A DNA stretch of 7,452 nucleotides from Rhodospirillales bacterium (GTDB lineage: Bacteria; Pseudomonadota; Alphaproteobacteria; Acetobacterales; Acetobacteraceae), in the NCBI GenBank assembly GCA_018971455.1, contig JAGXAV010000091.1:1-7452 (forward strand). The letters are read 5' to 3'. A model generated the notes under the pieces. That model saw only the letters and a program-made list of their open reading frames with translations, searched no databases and had not been told where the DNA came from. A program made the translations under genes and the position numbers. Shown here piece after piece: positions 1-6,551 of this stretch. The stretch's first letter is position 1, and the number at the start of each line of letters is the position of its first letter.

Positions 1-68
1 TCGCGGCAGAGCGGCCGCGGGCGCATCGTGCAGTGCAGCATTGCTGACCCAAATCCGCCGGACACCCC

Positions 69-1616
69 ATGGAAGCGCCCGCCGTACCGATCGACCATGC
101 CGATGCCAGCGCCGATGCGGGGGCGATGCCGGCCTTCACGCACCAGCAGATCGTCTCGGTGCTGACTGGCATTCTGCTGTGCATCCTGCTGGCGGCGATC
201 GACCAGACGGTGGTGGTGCCGGCGGTGCCGGCGATCGCGGCCGACCTCAACGGGTTCGACCATCTGTCGTGGATCATCTCCGCCTATCTGATCACCTCGA
301 CCTCGGCGATGCCGATCTACGGCAAGCTGTCCGACATTTACGGCCGGCGGGCGCTGCTGCTGCCGGCGATCGTGGTGTTCGTGATCGCCTCGGCGCTGTG
401 CGCGCTGTCGCAGACGCTGTTCCAGCTGATCGCCTTCCGCGCCCTGCAGGGGCTGGGGGGCGCCGGGCTGATGGCGATGGCGCAGGCGGCGATCGCCGAT
501 GTGGTGGCCCCGCGCGAGCGTGGGCGCTACCAGGGCTACATGGCCGGCACCTGGGGGGTAGCGAGCATTTTCGGGCCGATCCTGGGCGGCTGGGTGACGG
601 ACCATCTCTCCTGGCACTGGATCTTCTGGATCAACCTGCCGATCGGGGCGGCGGCCTTCTACCTCAGCAACCGGGCGCTGAAGCTGCTGCGGGTGCGCCG
701 GGGTGTCACGCGCATCGACTATGCCGGGGCGGCGCTGCTGACCGGCTTCATCACCGCGAGCCTGCTGCTGATGAGCTGGGGCGGCAACACTTATCCGTGG
801 GGCTCGGCGCCGATCCTGGGGCTGGGGGCGCTCTCGGTCGGGCTGCTGGGGGCGCTGGTGGTGCAGGAGCGGATGGCGGGCGAGCCGCTGCTGCCGCCGC
901 GGCTGTTCACCAACCAGGTGTTCTCGCTCGGCGTGGTGATCGCCTTTCTCGCGGCCGGCGGCATGTTCGGGGCGACGTTCCTGCTGCCGCTGTTCTTCCA
1001 GCTGATCGGGGGGGCGGATGCCTCGGCCTCGGGCACGCTGATCGTGCCGTTCCTCGGCTCCAACGTGCTGGGCGCCTACACGGCGGGACAACTGGCGCGC
1101 CGGCTGGGGCGGGCGAAGGTGATCGTGCTGTCCGGGCTGGTGGCGGCGACGGCGGGGTTCGCGCTGCTGGCGACGATGGGGCCGGGCACCGGGGGTGTGG
1201 CGTCGGTGCTCTACATGGCGGTGGTGGGGTTCGGCATCGGGGTGTGCATGCCGGCGAGCCTGATGATCGTGCAGAACGCGGCCGAGCGGCGGGATGTGGG
1301 CTCGGCGACCGGGGCGCTCTTGTTCCTGCGCTCGATGGGCGGCGCGTTCGGCAGCACGCTGGTTGGCGCGTTGCTGGCCGGGCGGTTCAGCGCGCGCCTG
1401 GCCGAGGCGGGGGTGACGCGGCGGATCGACCTCGGCGCGCTGCGCGGCCCGCAGGGCGGGCTGGGCGCGCTGGACGCGGCGACGCAGGCCAAGGCGCAGG
1501 CGGCGCTGGCGAGCGGGTTCCACCTGGCGTTTGCGGTGTGCGCGGCGCTGGCCGCACTGGCGCTGGTGGCGTGCGCGCGGATGCGGGATCTGCCGCTGAA
1601 GTCGGGCAAGGGGTAG
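69..1616 (+). CDS. MFS multidrug-type efflux transporter, DHA2 (EmrB/QacA) family, 14 TM
   Basis: This is a proton-coupled inner-membrane exporter of the drug:H+ antiporter-2 family; its substrate cannot be predicted. About 14 hydrophobic segments can be read, at roughly residues 28-50, 66-84, 97-116, 122-145, 162-178, 184-202, 216-235, 246-264, 284-306, 318-336, 350-370, 376-402, 412-436 and 483-503, as expected for DHA2. Family motifs are present: an acidic residue in TM1 (D45 in AAIDQTVVVPAVP), motif A after TM2 (GKLSDIYGRR, 85-94), the TM4 motif RALQGLGGAG (124-133), and the antiporter motif C (GVASIFGPILGG, 163-174). The length of 515 residues is normal. The in-frame stop at 45-47 makes ATG 69 the first possible start. 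It has no clear Shine-Dalgarno, and Met20 (ATG 126, preceded by a G-run) is a possible alternative. GC is extreme (about 80% at 841-900). The gene ends 6 bases from the convergent methyltransferase, with no terminator between them. The family call is firm; the role in drug or metabolite export is inferred. Confidence 0.93.
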   Translation: MEAPAVPIDHADASADAGAMPAFTHQQIVSVLTGILLCILLAAIDQTVVVPAVPAIAADLNGFDHLSWIISAYLITSTSAMPIYGKLSDIYGRRALLLPAIVVFVIASALCALSQTLFQLIAFRALQGLGGAGLMAMAQAAIADVVAPRERGRYQGYMAGTWGVASIFGPILGGWVTDHLSWHWIFWINLPIGAAAFYLSNRALKLLRVRRGVTRIDYAGAALLTGFITASLLLMSWGGNTYPWGSAPILGLGALSVGLLGALVVQERMAGEPLLPPRLFTNQVFSLGVVIAFLAAGGMFGATFLLPLFFQLIGGADASASGTLIVPFLGSNVLGAYTAGQLARRLGRAKVIVLSGLVAATAGFALLATMGPGTGGVASVLYMAVVGFGIGVCMPASLMIVQNAAERRDVGSATGALLFLRSMGGAFGSTLVGALLAGRFSARLAEAGVTRRIDLGALRGPQGGLGALDAATQAKAQAALASGFHLAFAVCAALAALALVACARMRDLPLKSGKG

Positions 1617-1622
1617 GGCGGA

Positions 1623-2342
1623 TTATGCCTGGTGGGCTTTCCACCCAGCCGCGTAGTCGCTTTGGTAATATCCAGTCGGCTCGACCAAAGCGGTCCCGAC
1701 CCGGCGTGCCGCGGCCATGATGTAGGTGGCCGTTTGATTCGGCTCCATCTGCTGCCGATGGCCGGCTGGATCATGCAAATTGATCGGTGCCGGGCTTCCC
1801 GACATCGGCACAAGCTGCATCTTCTCAATGGCAAAACCAGTTTCCGGAGCAAAGACCCGCCAGAAAAGTTCCGGGCTGAATTGATAGAAGCCATGCCCCA
1901 ACTGGTTGTTGGCGGCATTAATGCTGAGGAACAATCCGCCCGGTCGTAGCATTCGCTTGATGCTCTGAAAGGCAATCGGCAGGTTAAAGATGTGTTCCAG
2001 CGTCCCGCTGTCAATGATGACGTCAAACCGGCCCCACAAACCCTTCGGCACAGGTTTGTTGAGATCGTAGATGATCTCGGCCCCCTCGAACGGGGAGTAA
2101 TCCATCGAGAGGACCGTCCGGCAGCCGATGTAGCGGAGAAATGTTTCCGCGAAGCCATCCTGGCTGACCAGCGTGCCCAGCGCGCGCCCCGGGTCATGGC
2201 GCTCCAGGATCGCTTGGGCGGCGTCCCATTGGCCGTTCTGCTGGCTTATATGAAGACCCTGGCGGCCGAGGCACAGTGCGTCGCCGAGATTTGCTTCGGC
2301 GAAGGCTAGCAGGAAGTTGAAGACGTATAGATCAACGCCCAT
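1623..2342 (-). CDS. Class I SAM-dependent methyltransferase, likely glycan-associated
   Basis: This is a 239-residue soluble protein resembling the small SAM methyltransferases found in LPS and exopolysaccharide clusters. The visible family blocks are the acidic-loop region MDYSPFEGAEIIYDLNKP (80-97), the core strand FDVIIDSGTLEHIFN (106-120), which matches the methyltransferase 'FD-hhh-s.-.-LEHI' block, and LRPGG (132-136). These are followed by a conserved aromatic stretch, NNQLGHGFYQFSPELFWRVF (145-164). The usual glycine-rich motif I (GxGxG) is not recognisable upstream of the acidic loop; from memory this is a trait of the subfamily rather than damage, but I cannot check it. The start is ATG at 2342, with a G5 run (2352-2356) nine bases upstream as a plausible ribosome binding site. 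The gene lies 99 bases downstream of the glycosyltransferase on the same strand, so the two may be co-transcribed. GC is about 52% in the row counted (1981-2040), far below the adjacent efflux gene. The acceptor is unknown; sugar O-methylation is inferred from context. Confidence 0.8.
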   Translation of the reverse strand: MGVDLYVFNFLLAFAEANLGDALCLGRQGLHISQQNGQWDAAQAILERHDPGRALGTLVSQDGFAETFLRYIGCRTVLSMDYSPFEGAEIIYDLNKPVPKGLWGRFDVIIDSGTLEHIFNLPIAFQSIKRMLRPGGLFLSINAANNQLGHGFYQFSPELFWRVFAPETGFAIEKMQLVPMSGSPAPINLHDPAGHRQQMEPNQTATYIMAAARRVGTALVEPTGYYQSDYAAGWKAHQA

Positions 2343-2372
2343 AGAGGTGCACCCCCATTCTTGCTTTGCAGC

Positions 2373-2432
2373 GCTCCAACGGTTTTTTGCCGGCGACTGC
2401 GAAGATCAGCGAACTCCGCCCCGCTTTGGAGC
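2373..2432. repeat. Inverted repeat in the gap between glycosyltransferase and methyltransferase genes
   Basis: The 99-base gap between the stop of the glycosyltransferase gene and the start of the methyltransferase gene holds a 7-base inverted repeat. GCTCCAA lies at 2373-2379 and TTGGAGC at 2426-2432, with a 46-base spacer. A competing pairing of AACGG with CCGTT overlaps the same arms. On the minus strand a TATAAC hexamer (2434-2439) could be a weak -10 box for the methyltransferase gene, but no good -35 is seen. There is no T-tract placed to make an intrinsic terminator. The repeat may be chance, an RNA structure in the joint transcript, or a scar. No gene is visible in the gap. Confidence 0.3.
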
Positions 2433-2441
2433 CGTTATAAA

Positions 2442-3791
2442 TTAGAGAAGTTCGGCGAAACGCTGTGGCACCTCCCACAATTTTTCACCCCATATATCCA
2501 GAGATATTTTCAATGCGTGCCGTTCTAGACCGACCCGAGAGCTGAGCACTTGGTCGAGCAGGTCCGAGACCGGGGGTTCGCGAGGATCAAAGTCGATGCC
2601 GGTCGCGCGTGGCAGCCGGGCAAGTGAATCGAACGTCTGAATCATTTCGTCATCTTGGGCGCGGGAGGGAGAAGAAAAATAAGACAATGCCCAAGGCATC
2701 TCTCGCGTTCGCTGCAATCGCTTTAGCCCATAGCTTCGATCAAACCATTTTAGGTGGAACAGGTACAGATGATCAAAGATGGTTCTGCTGTTAGCTGAGT
2801 GAGATCCGGGCGCCCATGTTACGGGTTGCCTGATCAGAGTTGCCTTGCACATCGACGATGAAAAGCGAACAAAGCGCCGCTGCTTCAAGATCGGCATAGC
2901 GATATCGAGATCTGGTTCTTCATCAGGTAAATGAACGACGTTTAGGCCAATCATCGTCAATACCGGCGGAAGCGGTCTCCTGCAATAATCGATTAGATTT
3001 TTTGCGATATTTGGATCTGGAACAACAAATTCATCGACGTCCGTGTATAAAACGTAATCATAAAAACTCAATAAGGATGAGCAGAATTCAGAATTGAAAT
3101 GAGATTGAGTGCCTGGGTGATACGGAGTTCTTGGGAGATGCAAAACGCTACACCCATGGAGATTCGATGTGGTTCCGTCCGTGCTTCCATGGTCTATTAC
3201 AAAACAATTATTAATCCCAACTTGTTTTTTGTAATGATTTAGCCAAATAGGAAGGTATTCCGGCTCGTTGTATGTCATACAAACGACGGCAACTTTTGGA
3301 TTTTCAATTGCTTTATCTCCCTCAATTACGGTGTGAATTCCGCCGAGGGTCGTTTGCGTCTGTATCTCCGATTCTTCTAGAAGCAGATTGCTGACCGCAA
3401 CACCTAGGTTTCGAGTGTCGGTGCTATTTCCCAGCGTGATCGGTGCAGTTGCGCCAGGACAGTCGATTTGTAGATCGAGCAAGTCGATCCCATTCGTCAG
3501 TTCGGGTGGAATATCAAATTCGAGCTTGGTCCACGTGTCGACGGATTTACGAAGAAGCTCAAAACCCATCGCCGATACAATGACCTGCTGTGAGGAGATG
3601 ACTCCCTCTCGCGTGTAAGGCATTATCACTATTGAGCAGTGATGACCAAAACGCCAAGCGGACAACGGCAGCCTCAAAATCGAGTATGTTCCATTCGTCC
3701 AGGTAAAGCCTGACTCTGGAACTGAACTCCACCCCGCCCCAATAAAAAATTGGCTGTTCCCGCCCACAGAAAAATCGATCGCAAGACTCAA
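2442..3791 (-). CDS. Family 2-type glycosyltransferase with N-terminal beta-rich accessory domain
   Basis: This 449-residue, probably cytoplasmic protein transfers a sugar from a nucleotide donor; donor and acceptor are unknown. Residues about 167-350 form a GT-A catalytic domain of the Glyco_tranf_2_4 / GT92-like kind. It has the nucleotide-binding start VAVVCMTYNEPEYLPIWLNH (167-186), VIDHGSTDGT (198-207) and the metal-binding DxD in YVLYTDVDEFVVPDP (D251, D253). A later block with APGSH (327-331) and YLFHLKWFD (343-351) resembles the usual distal His motif. Residues 1-140 are a separate predicted beta-rich region with Trp-containing GWSS (20-23), a Q-V-x-V strand (69-72) and a closing LGNSTDTRNLG (120-130). 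I have seen similar domains attached to surface-polysaccharide enzymes but cannot name a family with certainty. The start is TTG, chosen because AGGAGG lies nine bases upstream and no in-frame ATG or GTG precedes it. GC falls from 65% (2521-2580) to 37% (3001-3120), unlike the flanking chromosome. Divergent from the GT-methyltransferase fusion gene. Confidence 0.85.
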   Translation of the reverse strand: MSLAIDFSVGGNSQFFIGAGWSSVPESGFTWTNGTYSILRLPLSAWRFGHHCSIVIMPYTREGVISSQQVIVSAMGFELLRKSVDTWTKLEFDIPPELTNGIDLLDLQIDCPGATAPITLGNSTDTRNLGVAVSNLLLEESEIQTQTTLGGIHTVIEGDKAIENPKVAVVCMTYNEPEYLPIWLNHYKKQVGINNCFVIDHGSTDGTTSNLHGCSVLHLPRTPYHPGTQSHFNSEFCSSLLSFYDYVLYTDVDEFVVPDPNIAKNLIDYCRRPLPPVLTMIGLNVVHLPDEEPDLDIAMPILKQRRFVRFSSSMCKATLIRQPVTWAPGSHSANSRTIFDHLYLFHLKWFDRSYGLKRLQRTREMPWALSYFSSPSRAQDDEMIQTFDSLARLPRATGIDFDPREPPVSDLLDQVLSSRVGLERHALKISLDIWGEKLWEVPQRFAELL

Positions 3792-3929
3792 GATGCAACT
3801 CCTCCTGCTCGGCCATGATTGCCTAGGCTCGGGATGCCCTCGTATGTGTGCGGCATGCTAAAGAGATCATACCGAGACACGCTTATTCGTGGCACGGTTC
3901 CATGATGATATAAATGAAAGCTAGGCCGT
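3792..3929. promoter_or_regulatory. Divergent intergenic promoter region of the two glycan genes
   Basis: This 138-base AT-richer spacer separates two divergently transcribed glycan genes and must carry promoters for both unless they are read from outside. For the plus-strand gene, TGATATAAA at 3906-3914 fits an extended -10 (TG, one base, TATAAA), with no good -35. It would leave a leader of only about 10 bases before ATG 3930. For the minus strand, TATGAT (complement of 3866-3871) is a candidate -10 that would give a leader of about 70 bases. A small inverted repeat, CACG-cttatt-CGTG (3878-3891), lies between the two candidates and could be an operator or chance. All of this is by eye. Confidence 0.3.
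3801..3806 (-). promoter_or_regulatory. Consensus Shine-Dalgarno selecting the TTG start of the glycosyltransferase
   Basis: On the minus strand the sequence reads AGGAGG, a full consensus site, nine bases before the TTG at 3789-3791. It decides the start of the glycosyltransferase gene. Upstream in the same frame there is no ATG, GTG or TTG before the stop, and the next in-frame ATG (residue 57) would cut into the N-terminal domain. An ATG at 3814-3816 lies just upstream but in another frame. Confidence 0.65.
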
Positions 3930-5609
3930 ATGCATCAAACCCGACGGACGCTGCATGCTCTCTGGGTGGAGCTTAACGAGAGTGTCAACGCGCTGCTCGC
4001 CAATCAGAGCGCGCCGCACCCGTTCATGCAAAAATTCTGCGCGACGCTCGGCTTGCCGGCCAGCGCGTTCGGAGATTTTGTGCGCGGCCTGCAGACGAAT
4101 TTCGAGGCGTCCATCATTGCCTCGCGGCGCAGCCCCCAGACTTTGGCCGAGATTCCGCCCTACACGCACCGCATCTGGCTCACGGGAAACGAGGAGCCCT
4201 CTCTCCCGCCCGATGACTATCTGGACAATTACCTGAGGGCCTGCAAAGCGCTGCCGAGCGACGCGGGGCATTTTTTCTGGACGAACAGCCCGGCGGTTGC
4301 CGCTCATATTCACCAGAAAGCTGCGGCACACGCATGCCGGAATATCTACCTCATGAGCCCCGCTGTGTTTGCCGGCGATCCGCTCCTGGCGAGCATCACC
4401 CGCCTGATGGCCGACCGCAAATTCGTGCTTGCGGCCGATATGCTGAAATTCGTTATTCTGCATCGTTTTGGGGGCATCTACAGCGATCTCGGCATCGTCT
4501 ATGACGAGCCGACATTCGACCTCATTCGCGTGGCAGATTACGGGTTTGTCGTCAGTGACGGCGTTTTTTTCCAATCGAGCTTCTTTGCTTGTCCGCCGGC
4601 GTCGGAGCTAACGGCAATGTTCCTCGCCGTTATGAACCATCCAGGCGCTTTCGATCCATCGTTTGCCCTGCTCGGTCGAACGGCGGGCGCACTCGACGAA
4701 CTGCATATTTTTGCCGGGTTCGGGCTGACAGCTTGCACGATGCTGTTTTTGCCGCCTTCGGCAAGGGCGGTGATGATTCCCGCTAATACCTCCCACATGC
4801 AGTGGCGATCTCAGCAATCATGGTATGGCGCTGCGCCAAAGCACGGCAACGTGCTGGTGGCAAACACCGGGCCGTCGATCATCAGTGCTGACGAGTTCAC
4901 GCGAGCGGATGCGCTCGAGGCATCTTGCCTACGTGTCTACGGCAATCAGCCGCGCCTGCAAGCTCAGCTTCGGGCCGCGCTGGTCACGCAGCCTTACTTT
5001 GCCAACAATCCAACGCTGTTCTGTCGCACTTTCTTTTACCATGGCAGCGACAAGGCGATGGGCTGGCACAATTACGGATATCTCTACAATTTCCTGCTGC
5101 CGCCGATTGTTGGCTGCGCGCGATCTATCCTTGAGATTGGCATCGGGACCAATAATCTGGATGTGCCATCGACAATGGGCGTAACCGGCGTGCCAGGCGC
5201 TTCGCTACGCGCGTGGAAGGAACTTTTCCCTCAGGCGACGGTCATTGGTGCCGACGTGGATGTGCGCATCCTGTTTCAAGAAGAAGGCATCGAAACGTAC
5301 TGGGTCGATCAGACCAGGCCCGATGCCGTGCGCTCATTGTTCGATATGATCGGAGACCGCAAGTTCGATTTGATCATCGATGACGGCCTGCATACGTTCG
5401 CCGCAAATCGCACATTGCTCGACGGCGCCTATGCGCATGTTCATAGCAATGGCCTTTATGTCATCGAGGATGTGGCAAACGGCGATATTGCTGCATGGGA
5501 GGAGTATCTCGCCGGGGTGGGGCATGAGGCCGCCTTGATTCGACTGCCTCATGCCTCCAATGCTTCTGATAATTGCCTCATCCTGATTCCCGGCGGACAG
5601 GCTCGGTAG
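3930..5609 (+). CDS. Bifunctional protein: DXD-type glycosyltransferase fused to SAM methyltransferase
   Basis: This 559-residue protein has two catalytic modules and no signal peptide or membrane segment. Residues about 75-315 resemble the Gly_transf_sug / TcdA-TcdB-like glycosyltransferases. They show the entry strand IPPYTHRIWLTG (75-86), FFWTNS (115-120), and the block AADMLKFVILHRFGGIYSDL (168-187), which corresponds to the usual 'D..R...L...GGIY.D.D'. Here the DXD triad reads DLG (186-188), so the second Asp is absent. Residues about 365-555 form a class I methyltransferase. It has motif I SILEIGIGTNN (399-409), GASLRAWKELFP (423-434), the acidic strand VIGADVD (438-444), and DLIIDDGLHTF (480-490), whose Asp-Asp/His cluster recalls metal-dependent sugar O-methyltransferases of the MycE type. 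ATG 3930 is the first in-frame start after a stop at 3915-3917; the Shine-Dalgarno is weak (AGG at 3923-3925). GC is about 60% (4801-4860). It ends 9 bases from convergent hbd. The inference is that it adds a sugar and methylates it or the neighbouring residue. Confidence 0.8.
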   Translation: MHQTRRTLHALWVELNESVNALLANQSAPHPFMQKFCATLGLPASAFGDFVRGLQTNFEASIIASRRSPQTLAEIPPYTHRIWLTGNEEPSLPPDDYLDNYLRACKALPSDAGHFFWTNSPAVAAHIHQKAAAHACRNIYLMSPAVFAGDPLLASITRLMADRKFVLAADMLKFVILHRFGGIYSDLGIVYDEPTFDLIRVADYGFVVSDGVFFQSSFFACPPASELTAMFLAVMNHPGAFDPSFALLGRTAGALDELHIFAGFGLTACTMLFLPPSARAVMIPANTSHMQWRSQQSWYGAAPKHGNVLVANTGPSIISADEFTRADALEASCLRVYGNQPRLQAQLRAALVTQPYFANNPTLFCRTFFYHGSDKAMGWHNYGYLYNFLLPPIVGCARSILEIGIGTNNLDVPSTMGVTGVPGASLRAWKELFPQATVIGADVDVRILFQEEGIETYWVDQTRPDAVRSLFDMIGDRKFDLIIDDGLHTFAANRTLLDGAYAHVHSNGLYVIEDVANGDIAAWEEYLAGVGHEAALIRLPHASNASDNCLILIPGGQAR

Positions 5610-5618
5610 ACGCTATTC

Positions 5619-6551
5619 CTACCTCGTCGGGCGCGGCGGCGTCTGCGAGTAATCGTAGAAGCCGCGGCCGCTCTTGCGGCCGACCCAGCCGGCCTCGACG
5701 TATTTCACCAGCAGGGGGCAGGGGCGGTATTTGCTGTCCGACAATCCCTCGTACAGCACCTGCATGATCGACAGGCAGGTGTCCAGCCCGATGAAATCGG
5801 CCAGTTCCAGCGGGCCCATCGGGTGGTTGGCGCCGAGTTTCATGGCGGCGTCGATGGAGGAGACGGAGCCGACGCCCTCGTAGAGCGCATAGACCGCCTC
5901 GTTGATCATCGGCACCAGGATGCGGTTGACGATGAAGGCCGGGAAATCCTCCGAGACAGCCGTCGTCTTGTGCAGCCGGGCGGCGAGCGCCTGGGTGGCC
6001 TGGAAGGTCGGCTCATCCGTGGCGATGCCGCGGATCACCTCGATCAGCTTCATCACCGGCACCGGGTTCATGAAGTGGATGCCGATGAATTTCTCCGGCC
6101 GGTCGGTGCTGGCGCCGAGCCGGGTGATGGAAATCGAGGAGGTGTTCGAGGCCAGCATGCAGGAGGGTTTGAGGAAGGGCGTCAGCGTCTTGTAGATGGC
6201 GCGCTTGACCTCCTCCTTCTCCGTCGCCGCCTCGATCACCAGATCGACATCGGCGAAGGCGGCGTAGTCGGTGCCGGTGGTGATGCGCGACAGGGCGGCG
6301 GCCTTGTCTTCCGGGCCGATCAGGCCGCGGGCGATCTGGCGGTCCATGTTGCGGCCCATGGCGGTCATGGCGCGCTCCAGCGCGTCCGCCTTCACGTCGA
6401 GCAGCACGACGGGCAGGCCGGCGAGGGCGCAGACATGGGCGATGCCGTTGCCCATCTGGCCGGCGCCGACGACGCCGATGGCGGCAATCGCGGGGGCGGC
6501 CTGCTCGGCGTCGGGCGTCACCACCTGGGTTGCCGGGGTTTGCACGTTCAT
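5619..6551 (-). CDS. hbd: 3-hydroxybutyryl-CoA dehydrogenase
   Basis: This enzyme catalyses NAD(P)-dependent interconversion of 3-hydroxyacyl-CoA (C4-type) and acetoacetyl-CoA in the cytoplasm, in butanoate and polyhydroxybutyrate metabolism or beta-oxidation. The N-terminal Rossmann domain has [14 protein letters not shown] (25-38) with G29, G31 and G34. It is followed by EAATE (107-111), SNTSSIS (135-141), the catalytic His159 in GIHFMNPVP, Glu171 as the dyad partner, and Asn209 in FIVNRIL. The C-terminal helical domain carries [16 protein letters not shown] (242-257) and ends with the family signature [11 protein letters not shown] (291-301). At 310 residues it is slightly long: about 20 low-complexity residues precede the Rossmann fold. 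The start is ATG at 6551, overlapping the etfA stop by one base (TGATG). GGAG lies 8 bases upstream inside etfA, so the two genes are translationally coupled. GC is about 70%, typical of the host. The stop is 9 bases from that of the convergent fusion gene. Assignment to a PHB or a degradation pathway is not determined. Confidence 0.95.
   Translation of the reverse strand: MNVQTPATQVVTPDAEQAAPAIAAIGVVGAGQMGNGIAHVCALAGLPVVLLDVKADALERAMTAMGRNMDRQIARGLIGPEDKAAALSRITTGTDYAAFADVDLVIEAATEKEEVKRAIYKTLTPFLKPSCMLASNTSSISITRLGASTDRPEKFIGIHFMNPVPVMKLIEVIRGIATDEPTFQATQALAARLHKTTAVSEDFPAFIVNRILVPMINEAVYALYEGVGSVSSIDAAMKLGANHPMGPLELADFIGLDTCLSIMQVLYEGLSDSKYRPCPLLVKYVEAGWVGRKSGRGFYDYSQTPPRPTR

Noticed and set aside
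1631..1645. GGTGG-GCTTT-CCACC hairpin just after the efflux stop, considered as a terminator
   Set aside because: It has only 5 pairs, no following T-run, and lies inside the methyltransferase coding sequence.
41..1720. Long open frame (559 codons) on the plus strand overlapping the efflux gene
   Set aside because: It is offset by one frame from a clear DHA2 transporter, is Ala/Gly/Arg-rich low-complexity as expected of an out-of-frame reading of 70-80% GC DNA, and shows no domain.
1211..2197. 328-codon open frame on the minus strand spanning the efflux/methyltransferase junction
   Set aside because: It overlaps two well-supported genes in other frames and has Ser/Arg/Pro-rich shadow composition with no recognisable motif.
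3559..3816. 85-codon minus-strand frame starting at ATG 3816
   Set aside because: It overlaps the glycosyltransferase N-terminal domain in another frame and has no domain. Kept only as a hint in the start-site finding.
1601..5632. GTCGGGC at 1601-1607 and again at 5626-5632, considered as direct repeats flanking the glycan block
   Set aside because: Seven bases of GC-rich sequence inside coding regions is expected by chance; the context on either side does not match.
5665..5682. Perfect 7-base stem with TCTT loop (CGGCCGC/GCGGCCG) downstream of the fusion gene, considered as a terminator
   Set aside because: There is no T-tract, and it lies in the codons for the conserved GRKSGRG signature of hbd, where repeated Gly-Arg codons create the palindrome.
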